A DNA stretch of 64,000 bases from Anticarsia gemmatalis. Its lineage: Eukaryota; Arthropoda; Insecta; Lepidoptera; Erebidae. Both the position numbers and the translations under genes were made by a program. A model generated the notes under the pieces. It searched no databases and was not told the DNA's origin. It saw nothing but the letters and a program-made list of their open reading frames with translations. The DNA is taken from positions 4,600,501 to 4,664,500 of the forward strand of contig NC_134757.1 in the NCBI RefSeq assembly GCF_050436995.1, in the 5' to 3' direction. The first letter of the stretch is position 1. Every line of letters begins with the position of its first letter. Shown here one piece after another: positions 1 to 13,712 of this stretch.

Positions 1-1813
1 TATAGTACCTAGTATTGTTATTATTAGCTGGCATGTCAAATAGTCCCGAAAGAAAAATACATGGATTAAATACACCCCATATTTTTTGTAAATGTATAGT
101 AACTGTATTGATTAGAGTTACACTTTAGTATTATTAGGACGGGGAAAAAGTCTTTTCGCATTATAGTATGTATGAACTTGTAATAAAATCTTTTTGGCTT
201 CAGGAATCACAAAGGAGTACACGTTTCATTAGCTTTCTTTCAGTGAGATCGTGAGGTACCCAAATATCGAGCTTTTTTGTGTAGAGAAAAGATTTTATTA
301 CAGTTCATACATACTCTAATGCGAAAAGACTTTTTCCCCGACCTAATATATTACAGGTTTTAATAATTATATGTTGAAATAAAGCATCTTATCAGTCTGA
401 TATAAAATATATTATGTTATAAGATTGTTTATCTTTCAAATTGTAGTAACTCCCACGCGGAATAAATTGTGGCAGTGTCGTACTACATTCTATTCATAAC
501 GATAATTATCAGCTGTCATCCGCGGCTTTACTCACGGAGGTTTTGAGAGAAGTAGGTACATTAATATATCTTTTCCAATGAGGTAGAACATAATTTGTAC
601 ACCTGTATCGGGTGCAAGGGACAAACTTGTATACATTCAGATGTAATGTAGATAACAGACTTGTTATCAGATTTTCCACGTTTAAGTATATCCTACAATA
701 ATAATCACATGGTTACGAAACGTTTTTAATTTAAACAGGTGTGCAATGGCCCTGAGTTTAATTTTACTCAATAGGCTATCTAAGACACACATAACACCAG
801 ACTTGCAAAATATTTATTAAATAAAACATAAACATTCCTATCTATTAGTAGAGCAAGGTTCAAGATGAAAACAGAGCAGTGACCCGATTACCATCACCTT
901 GAGTGAGTTTTATTTGTTTAGATAGTTGGCATTATTCCTGGAGTGATAGTCAATGGATAAAACGTGTCACGTCGATTAGTTAGAGCGTTGCGTCGCGGCC
1001 GGCAACTCAGCATCGACCGCCCGCCCAAGAAAATCGCTCAGAGCGACCTAGAAACGTCCAACAAACAGATCGATGGAGTACACTGCTCCGATCGTGCTCA
1101 GATGTCGTTACAAATTCTTGTTGTACACGTTTTTGCCATCATGCGTTTAACTCTTAGCAGTTTAGCAATATCTGACCATTGAAACACCTGAGAAACAAAT
1201 GGCTTCTCTCTCAATTATGTAACATATTGCGTACACGGGGGACACTAATAGGCGTCATCATCTTTTGTGCTTACAATCGATTACGTGTAATCAATTATAG
1301 AAAGTGTTACACAAGACTTTACTGCAACACGTTAATTTGATAACCGATGTTGTTATTGTTGTGTTCGCAAACTGAAGCACAGCTTAGCTTAGCCTACTAC
1401 GGAACTCTGTCTTGAGTAGAAACATTTTGATAATACATAACATGGATATTGAAAGTAAAAGCGATAATTTGAATCGTTTTGATGGGCCATTAACTATAAT
1501 GAATGTTCATCAAATCTCTCAGGTATTCATAAAGATTTACAGTGCAGTTTGTATACTGGCTACGATTTGCCCAAATTTTCTACTATATGCTACACAATAA
1601 AGAAACATTATGACGAAGAACACGTCATTTTAATAAATAAGTATACACTTTTTTGGTGAAGACATGTCACATTTATTATTCTCATTTACCATTAACAATG
1701 GAGGACAACAACATGATTGTGTATATTTTGAGATTGTCGTTTTTAAAATCATATCCCCAATTTAAACAAACTTCTGACATCCTAGGGGAAAAATTCTTGC
1801 AGTCATACGGTAC
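1..1813 (-). other. Lis-1 intron 2, partial
   Basis: AT-rich intronic sequence downstream of Lis-1 exon 2. It contains a mariner-like MITE (134-346) near the window edge. A short GC-richer patch at about 965-1080 is open in one plus-strand frame, but it matches nothing in Lis-1 and has no clear splice sites. No other feature was seen. Confidence 0.7.
134..346. mobile_element. mariner-like MITE, copy 1 (TA target duplication)
   Basis: A 213-bp element with near-perfect terminal inverted repeats of about 57 bp, starting TTAGGACGGGGAAAAAGTC and ending with its complement CTTTTTCCCCGACCTAA. It is flanked by TA on both sides (132-133 and 347-348), the Tc1/mariner target-site duplication. There is no transposase frame, so it is non-autonomous. 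A second copy lies at 32379-32592 with about the same length and the same internal sequence. Assignment to a mariner subfamily is not possible by eye. Confidence 0.88.
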
Positions 1814-1967
1814 CTTTTTCTGCAGTCTGATGACCGAGGTCCATTTCTTCTCCAGGAGGCCGCCGAACTTGCGATCCATCTCGCCGGTCATGTCGGCCTC
1901 CTTCTTGAACGCTTCCAGCGCGTCCGTGTAGCCATTGCTACCTAAATAGTCGGCGATCGCTTTGTTC
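1814..1967 (-). CDS. Lis-1: Lis-1 coding exon 2 (LisH motif and start of coiled coil)
   Basis: The exon is 154 bases: one base completing Leu, then 51 codons. The acceptor is TTGTTGCAG at 1968 and the donor GTACCG at 1813-1808. It encodes the dimerising LisH helix pair and the LEKKWTSVIRLQKK stretch that leads into the coiled coil. The next Lis-1 exon is expected to begin with Val-Met-Glu, and I find no such exon between 1 and 1813. Confidence 0.95.
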
Positions 1968-4900
1968 CTGCAACAACAGAAAACATTGATTACAGAATCT
2001 ATCAGTAAACTTTGATCTCTTCTGTTGTGTGCAATACGGACTTGTAATTGGTTTCAACGGTCTATAAGAAAAAAGCTAGAAATTTTTTACGGTGTTCAAC
2101 AACACCAAAGATCCCACCAAGAAATATCTTCTAGTTATGTAATAAAACCTAGAGCTGCCTTCCTCATATGGATAGATGTGTTTGGATTTTTTTTTAACTC
2201 TATGTACTTCGCCGCACAATTGCTTCACATAGCATATTTCAAATATATTCCCAGGTTCGCATAGAATATAGTAATTTTTACTAATTAATAACACGTGAGT
2301 TCCGTAACAAGATAACGGATGTTGTTGCTAGCATGACGCAAGTATAAGCAATACTGCGCGAAAGCAAAAAAATATGTACAAAAAAGTACAGCTGAAGATC
2401 TCAAGAACATAGGATTTCCTTAGTCACCTTTTTTAAAAAAGTTCATTTTTATTACTCGATTGTCGAAATACTTTAAAAAGATGATTGACACTGTATAGTG
2501 GCAGTATGGGCATGAAAACAAATAGTTTGTAACCACATTATCAGCCATCTCGGTACCTCATGATTGAATCAAATGAATATTATGACATACCTAAGCTAAG
2601 GATACTTTAAAATACAATGTAAATGAACTAAACTAACGTCACCATTTTAATAAACATAACTTTTCTTACGAGCTAGCTTTACCATATTTAATGCCTCGTT
2701 AACTTTTTCACCATACGATTTAAAATAAAACAAATTTGACGTCAACGACAAAAGCGGAATAGACAGGCAACCCATTAAACACATCTTGCTTTTACGGGCA
2801 GAAGACACTTAAATCGTAGTGACAATCGATTAATTTAGGATCGATATCATCAGTCTCGACTCTATTGTCTAACATTGTTCAAAGTACGGCAAACGGGAAG
2901 AGGTATTATGACAGCTGTTCAAATAATTAACGATTCAGTCAACGTTGTCACAAGGTCATTGTGCAATGTAAGAAACACTGTGAACTTGCGCAGTAATCAG
3001 TCAAAAGGAATGTTTATTTCTGTTGAACAATTACGCAGTTCATTACTGTAGTCGAATCAGCTGATGTAACTGAACAATCTCTATAATAGTACGAGAGAGT
3101 CACGTGATTTGCTTTGTAGTACCACAATTAGTAGTTGGTTTAAATTCTAAACAGGTAAATGTTTGTTTTCGATTAGTAGAAGTAGTTGTTTGTCCGTTTT
3201 ATCTTATTACAATAGAAAGCGAGTTCTTGGGTGATGTTTATGTATGGTTTACGTTTGATTGTCATCGAGAATTAAAGGTTGTATAAATGTTTTGTTATCT
3301 ATTTTATGGGATTTGTATTTAGATTCAATCATGGGCAGAAAAAACTTCAATACTTAATAATTTGCAAGCAAAATTACATAGTAGATAAATAAATTCTTCA
3401 TTACTCAAGTTCCATCCAATGCCACAAAACTGAACACAGGTCTACTCTAGAAAAAAAAGGTTACATTTCTCAAAACTTAATAAATGCAGTTCAATCATCT
3501 ATGCACGAAATCATTATTGCACAGACTTCTACTTATTTATTAAATGGCTGGTCATTTGAAAACCTACGCATATTTAGTCAGTTACTACTCCATTAGATTC
3601 AAATGGTTATCGTCGAGTTTCTAGCCCATAACCTACGGCGATACAGAGTAGTTAAAGTGAATATAAGTACAAAATGTCAAGGGAAAGGCTTTGCAGAACG
3701 CTTCAATTAGACTATTAAAGTTATAGGTCAACACGAAAGTAAGTTTTCCACGTAGGTATTAACATAAATTGCTTTAGTTATATTTCTAGAGGCGCCCATA
3801 GCCAGTTGCGCTCACCGGTCGGTAAACGATCTGTGGGTTAAGCAAACCTTGGCGCGGTCATTCTACAGATGGGTGATGGCGTCACCGTGCTTTGAAGGAC
3901 ACGTAAAAAGTCGGTCCCGGTTGTTGTCAATTAAGATAGTAGTCGTCGAGCCATGTCAAAGGCACCAGGGCGGCTTGAACACCATTGACACCAGGTTGAC
4001 CACTAACCATACGATAAGAAGAAGATTATATTTCTATTGTGGGATGTCGAAGTTTAAGTAAGTTACAAAATACAGTAGGTACTTGAAAGAAAATAAAGAG
4101 TAGTTTTTCTATAAACAAAGCTTAAGTTACTTGCTGTTTCAGATTACACGTACAGCTGATAGTAATGATAACGGAGAATATTGTCTGTTCTGACAACGAA
4201 CTTGTCCCAATTAGATAAACTGCCCTTGAATATAATGAGATAGATATCTTCTTTTATCTTTACTGGAGTTTCCTATTGGTTATCAAAATTTGACTCCGTA
4301 CAGTCCGTACCTACATGTTTGAGATATATCTACAAATATTTTTCGTAACGATTTAGAAAGAACTACTATGACACATTTAGATTCAGTATCATTGAGTATT
4401 ATGTCAAATATCCTACGAAATTACTTTGCTTACCTGTAAAACGGGGCTAATTTTGAAAAGGGGGGTTACTTTAAAAATGGAAAGAAATGGGCATGTTTAA
4501 GGCCAGCATAAACTATTTAAAATGCTACAATTTTAATCATAGCTATATTTAGTACTAGCTGACCCGCGCAACTTCGCTTGCGTCACCTAAGAGAATGGGT
4601 CAAAATTTTCCCCGTTTTTGTAACATTTTTCGTTGCTATTCCGCTCCTAATGACTGTAGCGTGATGTTATATAGCCTATAGCCTTCCTCGATAAATGGGC
4701 TATCTAACACTGAAAGAATTTTTCAAATCGGACCAGTAGTTCCTGAGATTAGCGCGTTCAAACAAACAAACAAACAAACAAACAAACTCTTCAGCTTTAT
4801 AATATTATAGTATAGATTAAGAATGGGAAAACTGAACTCGTCGCTAGCTTTTTAAGCGAGCTATTTAGCTATTAATATCTATAATAAAAGTAACCCTAAT

Positions 4901-7900
4901 TTTCCAAAAGTAACCCCATTTTACGGTATTTCGGTATTAGTTTTATACGGAGTCTTTTTTATTAGCGATTGCTTCGATTGGTTTGTTTGATAGACAACAA
5001 ATCAATTTGACATTCAGTCATCACATGATACGGAACGTGTCTACTCAAATATGTTCAGCCAGTGATGATGTCTCAGAAAAAAACATGTTTGTAAGTACTT
5101 AAATAAAAAGATGCTGAAAAAAGAAACGATCAGGGTCGATCTATAGTTTATAATATTTTTTATTTATTACAAGTACGGGTATTTCATTTATATTGAAGCT
5201 TCATAGACAATGCTGGGTATCATAGAGGGTCTTGATATTTTGGTACCAGGTTTTTTCCTAGCTTAATAACAGTATCTGTGGTTGTAAAAATACTTCTTTG
5301 TAGAGATTCATAAATTAGATCCAATTAGAGACGGAGATTCCATCTAATCATTGTCAAGATATTTAATAGCAATAGTCTATGGCCGTCAAACACAAACACC
5401 TGCTAACTGCTAATTAATAAACTTTGACGAGTACTCACTGCTCAAGCAAAATAAGGATGAGTACGTGTACGACGCCTACTCAAACTTTCTAGGAAAGTTT
5501 AGTTCCTGCGTAGGTTCTTTACTTCTTTATATCTAACGCTAATAAATTAACATTAAGGTAAGGTTGACTGAAGATCTCTTCAATTCCTGAATCAATTTCA
5601 ACGCGAGACAGTGTAATTTTTTTAAAAGCATTTTTGAAAACTAACTTGTTGCGTTGAAACCTAAAAAGAATATTCTGGCAATTGGAAATATGGCGTAATA
5701 TTAATAAGTGAATGGAGCTTTTTATGTAGAGCACGAGGCTCAACACCGGCTGTTGTACGACTACATTTAATTGATTTTTACGTATAACCATTATTGTAAT
5801 TTAATTAAGCTTCCTGGCTATAAAATAGAAAACGTAATTACGACTTATTTACGACACAACGCAAGTATTGTTCCAACACACCAAAAAAACGTCGCAGTTA
5901 AATATTAAAGGAAAATTATACGGACAATTAGAACAAATATAACGTGTAAGTCCACATATTACACAATTGTCATATACCTACCATAAAGTTAAATAATCAT
6001 GACAAAACAGTGAGTCATGACTTCATAAACGTGTACAGTTCACATTTTGTTTTCGTCTTGTAAGAGAACATATTTGTTCAGTGAGTGTGCATGCATGAGG
6101 GAGGCCTCGGGCGGTGGACAAACTTGCTTACTTTATTTAGAAAACAGGCTTCGACTGACGCGTTTGACAATTACGTCACTCTACATGTTCTATAAACAAC
6201 ACATTGTATTACATTATTGCTGACTCGATAACTTCCTATCCGCGACCCGAGTGCATAATTCGATTATTGCGCTTATGCAACAGATAATCCTGAACATCAA
6301 AGCATCATTTGGAAATACTTTCTTGCAATTCAGTTTGGAATTTGGCGATAACATTAAAAAGGTAATGGTGAGCCAAGCGTTTCAACTTACGTCGGCGCTG
6401 AATGGAGTTTATTTCTTGCTTCATTAATATATCGGTCTTCGATATCAGACCGGAGAAACCGAATCAATTCCATAGACAATCAGTCTCGCGGGTGTCCCTA
6501 TTGTTCGCGTGAGAGCAATCAAGTTACACCTATCGTTTATTCCGGCTAAGTGAAAAGATTAAGCGGCACGAATACCATTCATGAACAAGTGTAACATCTG
6601 TAGCATGTACCCGTCAATACAAAAGTTCTAGAAAAGTTATTTCAAGATTTACCTGGTGCATTTTAAACAGAAATGCATTGCGTAATATAATGAATGGATA
6701 ACAAAGCTATTTTTGTTTTGGATGATTGATCGAAGATAAAGCTTTAAGAACAAGCACATACATAATGAGCAAACAACAGGCGCCCGCGGCAGTATAACGA
6801 TTCGCCAGTGACTCCAATCTTGGATAAGTTCAGTAGCAATGTTGGGGCACAGCGAAAGTGGTTTCGTGCGTAGAGCTAGAGGCGCGGACCGATCTGGGAC
6901 CGCCTGAGAAAATAACTTTCACGATACATTTCCGACGTTATTACTCCGATTGCAGGGACAAGTGGTAAGCTTGTAACTCGCGACATATTTACTACAACCA
7001 CTGCAATTTATTATTGCAAAAATATTCACCTACGCATTCTTTTTACATATACGAAGCTTACAGCCGGTGAATGAACGTCTCATCTTAAGTTATCAAAACA
7101 AGCACATTAGCTAATTTGCATGGTGGTCTCATTACCATTCATATTACGTGTCATTCGATTTGTAACTCAAACAGGCGTCATTGATTGTTACAATGAATTA
7201 CTTATGCCAATGCTCCGTATACGAGTATTGTCTATGCGAAGCATAAAGTATTGATATTATACAATAGCTTAGCAAGATAGTAGCAGATTCGATCGTTACC
7301 AACAAAGCGAATAATTCAGTAAAGGGTTTGAACAATTTTTGGTTTTTGTTATGATAGAACATTTAAAAGTCCTAGAGGCAGTATTTCAGTTAATTCAGAC
7401 TTTCATTGCGTCATTAATAGCAGCATTTGTCCGAGCTCAACAAGCGAGACATCGAGAAAGAAAGAACATTAAAAACGTCACATAAATCGATAAACGGAAT
7501 TATATATACAGCTTGTAATAATTTCAATGCAAATCATCGCACCATCATAACCATTATACATTTGTTCCTCTCTTACATTATCTCGCGCAAAAATTAAAGT
7601 ATGAATATGATGGTTTCTACCTTAAAGGTGAAAAGTTTGTAGTCAAAATTGCATATAGGTACTCCATTGAGATGTTATATTTTTTAGGCCTAAGCTTGCA
7701 TTTTTCAGAAGACGCAATATTATTTTTTCAATGTATAGGGGGGTAAAAGTTTAAGTTCAAGTTTGAGGGGTCGCCACCCTCGTCCCCCGGCCACCATCTT
7801 GGCTCTTGCTCAACGCATTAAAATTTGGTATTCAACATATTTGTCCACGTAAAGGTCTTCCAGCACAGGTGTTTCATACCCAAGCTGAAATACCAGAACT

Positions 7901-10900
7901 CGATCTTAAAACATTGCACCTGTTTGCTTGTATCACATTCCTCTGAAATAATGTCTTATGAAGCATTCGGCATAACGGAATTACAAATAATGGAAACAAC
8001 GGGATGAATGTAACGAATCGGAACGATGTTAAAAGTGTAGAAGAAACGGCAGTGTTCACCATATCCGTATGAGGAGCACGTAACAAGCAATCATTTGCAT
8101 ACACACTCGTGACTTGAAATATAACGTGTCTAAGCTACTGTCTAACTAACGCAGACAACTTATTCTACAATTCCGTTCAGAAAATTTCGGTCAAACTTTA
8201 CGCCGACACCGTAAAATAAATGCATTTTGAACAATTTCCATACATACTTCAGATTTAAAATAACGTTTGAACAGGTCTTGAAAGGCTAAAGTGACAATCG
8301 ATTTTGTAATATTCAAACCAGAGCACAGTTTAACTACTGCTTTCATGCTTTACTTATGAAGTTTTTCGTGTGAAATGCTTTGAGAGCAAATGAGTAATAG
8401 CAAAAGACGTTCTTGATGACATTTTCTGGTATATTAATATTTATTAGACGTCTGCAATGGAAAGTTACTTCTATCGCTGTGGGATTAGAGTAGATAATCG
8501 TTCTCTCTTTGTGGGAATGAAGGGGAGGCCGCCCACGCGACTGGGCATATCGATCGCCCCCACTAGGCGCCGGCTACGTCAGAGCGACACTGCGTCACTG
8601 CGAATCCCTCTTCCACAAGCCTTACGAAATTAACCTCCCACGAGGTTTCGACCGTAACCAATTTTTCTTATATTTAATGAAAGGTCGCAAATAGATGATG
8701 ACGGCCAACTTCGTAGAAGTGTGTAAGTACAGATATAATCAACAAATAGCGACAAGTTGAATCGACACCGCCATTGAAAAGTTTTATCCATACGCATTTA
8801 TGTCATGATGAGCAAAGCTCATTAGATATATTACATAATTACATGTTTGGTAATTCACAGAGCAATGTTTTAATAAAATGAAAAGTCGGGTTATATTCAC
8901 AACCCCTGCCACGGACGCTCATTTAATTTCCCAACATCACGCTCATTTTAGCGAGGGTTGCATTTGTAGTAAACAGGGGTTGAATTGAAGGCCAAATTAT
9001 ATACCGGGAAAACCTAAACATAATACAGGGGTGAAAATGTCATCTATATGCCACTATAGGGAGGACGTTAGAGACTATGAAAATAAATAGCAGGGCACTT
9101 ATACGATATAGTGCCAAAGAAACCATACAAGAAACTTTAAACGAAATACGTACATACAAAAGTTCACATAGACAAGGAAGTTTCTACATAGTAATTTAAT
9201 TACATTCGTGACCGGACACTCAAATCCTTTAGAGTAGGCAAGTGAACGCAGAGCTTAATTAGATTTAAAATTTCTCTGTGGTTCGTATTTAATTTCAAAA
9301 TGTCCATTAGTGCACGATCGGAATTAATTGATGGCTCTAATAAGTTCTTTGTATGCATTTCCAAACTGGATCTATAATTCACTTTCCTGATTGTTTTGGC
9401 TATTCCTGGTCGACTTTCTTATTGATGTTTATCAATGGTTCCGGCCAACAATGATGTGAATTGAAGACCATGGAAAATCTTCAGTCGCTTTCAGTCTTAC
9501 GCAAATAGTCAAAACTTTGAACCGTTTTCATATGTTTAGAAGAATATATTATAGTATAGTAGGTTTATAATGACAGTATGGCATGCACGCGGCAGAAGTA
9601 GCTTCAACCGGCCGAGGACTGCATTCCTTGCGATCCGCAACTCAGGCAAAGGCAGTTAAGCGGATGGACAACGGCTCTTGAACTTAACAATACAATGCAT
9701 TCCCCATATTATCACATCAATATTGAACCTAAGTTTTATACGTTTTACTCGTAATTGTCATAATGTTAATGTTATCACACCGCGTGGAGATAATGTCAGC
9801 TTTTTAATAGCCTGTGTAAAGATTTCATACGATATGATAAAAAGTTGATACAACAATTGCCGAAATGTAAGTCGGTTAATATAATATTTGTCTAGTACAA
9901 CGTTATTGTTGCCAGGAGCGTTATATTTCGTAACTATTTTATATTTAACTAACAAAGCTGATCAGTTTTGATAAAAGTTAAATGGAGGCAGCCTTCTATC
10001 ACAAACATTGCACCAATCACGAGTTGACATTGATGCAGCTTCGTATCTTGAGCACTTTAATGTACGATGACTCATATCCTTCATAGACGTAATGTAGTAC
10101 TTTACACTGCATTTTTATTTCTTGATGACGTCGGAAAACCAAGACTTTGCAGGAAAGTTTCTTAATAATTATTTATTTAATGCTTTTGTTTAAAGGTAAA
10201 AAGCATACAACTAGAGGGTTATATTAAAAAGTACTTATAATCACTATTAGCCTCAGTTTCATGTTGATAACATTTGATTATGTGAGATAAAAAACCGAAC
10301 AGCGAAAATGGGACTTAGTAAACGAAAATGACTGTTGAAAATTCGGTCTATGTGAACGGAAAAAGTACGAAGACAATTGCTCAGTATGTCCGAATATTCC
10401 CGTACTAATGAAAAAAAAAGACCACTGTACCTATAGTAATAGATATACTTACTATGTCGTGTTCGTGACGATTAACATGACGTACGTACAAATATATCGC
10501 GTATGAGTAAACTATGGACATACAGCTAACATCGAAATCCACACTCAAGGCCAACAATACTAATTCGAGAAAAGCTGTTTATTTTAGAACAATGATTACG
10601 TAGTGAACAGCATTTGTTTATTTATCCTCGCACAGTCTTGTCAACTATTTAGTACTGAAACAATTTGAGTGATCTACATAGTAAATAAGAGCTTTCTAAC
10701 TCATCGAGACACTTATGTAACGGAGATTATGATCTTGATCGATTATGGTAATAACTGGATATGACGCAAGTAGTTTTTTTCTATTTGGGTGCACAGAATG
10801 TAAGGCAACTCTGAATGCGACCTCGTTCAGTGAAGCCAACAGGAGGTCTCGTGAAGCGGGCGTTTACAGATTCTTATCATGATATAATTTGAATAATATT

Positions 10901-13670
10901 AATATAGCAATATTACGTTCAGTTGCATTTTGCTTTCCGCATAACCACTTTCACTGTTGTAATTGTAAGTGAATAAAAAAATGGGTTATGTAGATATTTT
11001 TTGACTATAAGTACTTACTTACATAGTTTTAACATGGTTAACAATATCAGAGGGGCGATATCATATTATATGATGTTAAGGCTGTGTCCAGCTTTCTGCT
11101 AATGTTACCTATATTTTAGTCCTAAGCACTTTTTCGTACAATAGGCAGTTCCCACTTTATTTATTTAGAAACATTATCGTATATCGTGTTTTTTTTTAAA
11201 TTGGAAATATATCCACGATTTCACTTATAAACGTATCGGGTAGCAAAAAATGCCTTTGAGTATTTTAGGTTCGAGTATACGTGAAAACTGTCCATTTAGC
11301 AAAATCTGCCAGTTAGTATCTTAATTTGTGATCGTTATTTTTAATCAACAGCCGCGTTCAATGACCCCAATTCGACGCAGTAGATCCGAACCGAACGCAG
11401 CATAGACCATTAACATTATCATTGGCAAAGAGGTGTCATTACGTTTTGCACGGTATTTTTAAGTAACTTGTCTACTCAAGAATTCCGCAAATTCATGACA
11501 TCTGTAATATAATTCTCTAATCATAGTTTCCATCGTAAGCCATATTCGGATAGCACGATACCGCTGTTTAGTTTTGTTAGCTTAATATAGTTAGTCTAAT
11601 CCTATTTGTATAATGAAGTTACATAACATGGATATTTTTTAATTTAGACGTGTTGTTTGCACTTGTATAACAATAGCGTGTGAACAGCATGACCACATCT
11701 TTGTATAGAAGTATCGCGAATTAGATCTCAGTACGCCTTTCACTTCGTGAAGCAAGTTAAAGGGCATAAGGAGCGGTATAATATTTTAGGTCATGAGTTC
11801 ACGGCCGAAATAGTTCAAAATTCAATACTTTAGGTAACTGTACCACATTAATTTTAAACTACTTATCTTAACTGCAGGTTAAAGAGATAAAACATACAGT
11901 TTATTAAGTATGTTAGTATAAAGCATTAGTAACATACATAATAAATTGCTTGCCCACAGACCAAGATTGAATATCAGCATGAAAAAATGTTCAGAGACTG
12001 CAATCATCAGCGGCGCAGGTGAGCCGTTATTCGCAATTGCAACATCAATAATCGTATAATAATGATGGGATTTCTAGGTTCACGATGAAAGCTGCGTACC
12101 AGCATTAACTCGAGGAAGGCGCCAACGGCGAGGCGGGGTCAACGACATAGCGTTATAAGAACAACTGTCACTTTCAAAGGTCGTCAGGCACGCAGGTCGA
12201 CTTGGTTCCTTTGATACACCTTGTAAGGAGCGTCAAGATCCTCTGCTTATATGTGTCACACATAGTAAGTAACAGTGTGATGGAAAGTTGGTTCAACCAA
12301 TAATGTTGGACTTTTATAACAGTACATTAGGAAAAATGTTACATTGATTATACCTATTATCGAATACATCGGCGATTACAAAGATAGGGAGGGGAACACT
12401 ATAAAAGGCAACACTGAACAGTTACACGCGGAAGGAAGGCTATCGTTAAAATTACTGTTATACAAACTATACTGGATTTGGATATCAGGCAATTGAAAAC
12501 GATGAAATATAAAGAAGCAGAAAGTTGTTACCGACATCTAAAGCTTCGCGATAATCGTCTTACGCAAGATTGTTTGATTATGGTTAATTGTTTGTTAAAA
12601 TTAACCTGTACAAGGTATTTACTTAATGGTTTGAGGTGATTTGTAATAATTACGAAAGAAGCTCTTCGAGGCCCTGATCGTTTGATTGAACATAATGTAA
12701 TTCGTTTGCTTTACATGTAATTCCTGGTGTTTAGCTAGGATATTGTAATTAACACCAAATTCAGAAAGTTTCTAGTAGAGTATTGGTAACATTGCGTTAG
12801 TATCGCGACCTTGTTGCCGCCGCAACTATTTGCTTGACCGAATTCATTGAAACTCAATTCTGCTGTTCCGAAAACGCAATCGTATATTTTGAAGACAATG
12901 CACCTTCCACAAATTGAACTAAGAGCGATATAAAACATATATTTCCCAATAATCAACTAAGAAGATATCTTTAATGGCCAGTAAAACATGAAATAATACA
13001 GAATTATGAAATATGGCTAACTGTTTTATTAAAACAATGCTAGTAGGAATTAATTTGTGAGCATTCTTGGTAATGGCTACTTTGTTTGCGTTTCTAACAA
13101 GTCTGATGCCGACTTAGGATGATACTGGTGAAGTTATTTTGGTAAAATGCAGTCAGAACTGTGTCATTACGTGTCACGTGCATATGTAATGTTCTTAGAG
13201 CAAGGACTTATTGCTTAACAGCAGCTTCTTCGATGTTTACTGTTATTGTTAGTTGCCGTAAGAACATTCGTCATATTAGGCAAGGTAACTAAACCGAAAT
13301 CCCTATTTCGTCAAAAGGAGAATACAACACGCGATAAGAATTCGTGATGGGATCCTCTCTGATTTCTTTCCTGAGATTCCTGTTGCATCTAACAGGAATG
13401 AAAACGATTACCGTTCAGCAAGAAAATGCTAGACAATGTATTTCATTTCATTTTTTTCAGAAAAGACCTACCTAAAACTGCATTTGGAATCGCGAACCAG
13501 TAAAACCGGGACATGTTGAACTTATTCCAAATTACACAGTTTAGCTTTTTCAACATCTTAGTAGCGTGACCAAAGTCTACCGAACATACTTATTATGTGT
13601 ACAAGTGTCATAAATAATGATATGTTACTTACAGCTCCTCTCGTTGCCGTTGTGACAACACCATTTTCAT
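1814..13670 (-). CDS. Lis-1: Lis-1 (PAFAH1B1), N-terminal part: coding exons 1 and 2, gene continues off the left edge
   Basis: Lis-1 binds cytoplasmic dynein and, with NudE/Nudel, controls dynein motility in nuclear migration, spindle positioning and axonal transport. It is also the non-catalytic subunit of PAF-acetylhydrolase IB. Visible here are 63 residues plus split codons: exon 1 (13670-13633) starts MKMVLSQRQREE, and exon 2 (1967-1814) continues through the LisH motif (about residues 7-39, with NKAIADYLGSNGY) into LEKKWTSVIRLQKK, the start of the coiled coil. This matches insect Lis-1 almost residue for residue. The joined codon CT|G gives Leu, and the exon 2 donor falls between codons (phase 0). 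The WD40 repeats, most of the usual ~410 residues, lie beyond position 1. The start is supported by an in-frame TGA 14 codons upstream. MKM also contains the internal ATG used as start in vertebrates. Identification is near certain; expression control is inferred only from context. Confidence 0.96.
3797..4028 (+). repeat. interspersed repeat family A, copy 1
   Basis: About 230 bp beginning near AGCCAGTTGCGCTCACCGGT and ending ACCATACGATAAGAAGAAGA. A diverged copy lies in inverted orientation at about 34997-35203, inside Slmap intron 11. No coding frame or clear terminal inverted repeats are visible. The (AGA) tail-like end suggests a retroposed element, but the class is unassigned. Confidence 0.75.
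4551..4814 (-). mobile_element. short non-autonomous interspersed element, family B, copy 1 (internal CAAA microsatellite)
   Basis: The copy runs from AGTACTAGCTGACCCGCGCA to AATATTATAGTATA. Both ends, reversed, match those of the 500-bp copy at 28184-28683, so this is a shorter member of the same family. A (CAAA)n tract at about 4759-4787 sits where the other copy has (CTGT)n. The GACCCGCGCAACTTCGCTTGCGTC end is typical of a very abundant lepidopteran repeat. Whether it is a LINE tail, SINE or Helitron-like is not decided here. Confidence 0.75.
8515..8640. other. GC-rich patch inside Lis-1 intron 1
   Basis: About 125 bases much richer in G+C and CpG than the surrounding intron, including GGAGGCCGCCCACGCGACTG and a TGCGTCACTGCG stretch. 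There is no long open frame and no repeat copy elsewhere in the window. It could be an intronic regulatory element or an old element fragment. Confidence 0.3.
13633..13670 (-). CDS. Lis-1: Lis-1 coding exon 1
   Basis: Thirty-eight coding bases on the minus strand give twelve codons plus CT of a split Leu codon, followed by a consensus GTAAGT donor at 13632-13627. An in-frame TGA at 13712-13710 fixes the reading start. A possible 3' splice site (CTAGTGCAG, ending at 13713) sits just before that stop, so the 42-nt leader here may be the end of a spliced 5' UTR. Confidence 0.95.
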
Positions 13671-13712
13671 CGTGGTCGGGTGACGCTTGAGGCGGCGGGC
13701 CCGTGTGGTTCA

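Larger units (their letters stand above)
1968..13632 (-). other. Lis-1 intron 1 (11.7 kb)
   Basis: A large AT-rich intron separating the start-codon exon from the LisH exon. It holds an interspersed repeat at 3797-4028 and a non-autonomous element at 4551-4814. A short GC-rich patch lies at 8515-8640, with lesser ones at 6780-6910 and 12085-12200. All open frames are short, in AT-rich sequence, and lack family resemblance. Large first introns often carry enhancers, but nothing here proves it. Confidence 0.75.

Noticed and set aside
964..1182. Arg-rich plus-strand ORF in Lis-1 intron 2
   Set aside because: Locally GC-richer but no family match, no splice signals and wrong strand for Lis-1; also does not match the next Lis-1 exon on the minus strand.
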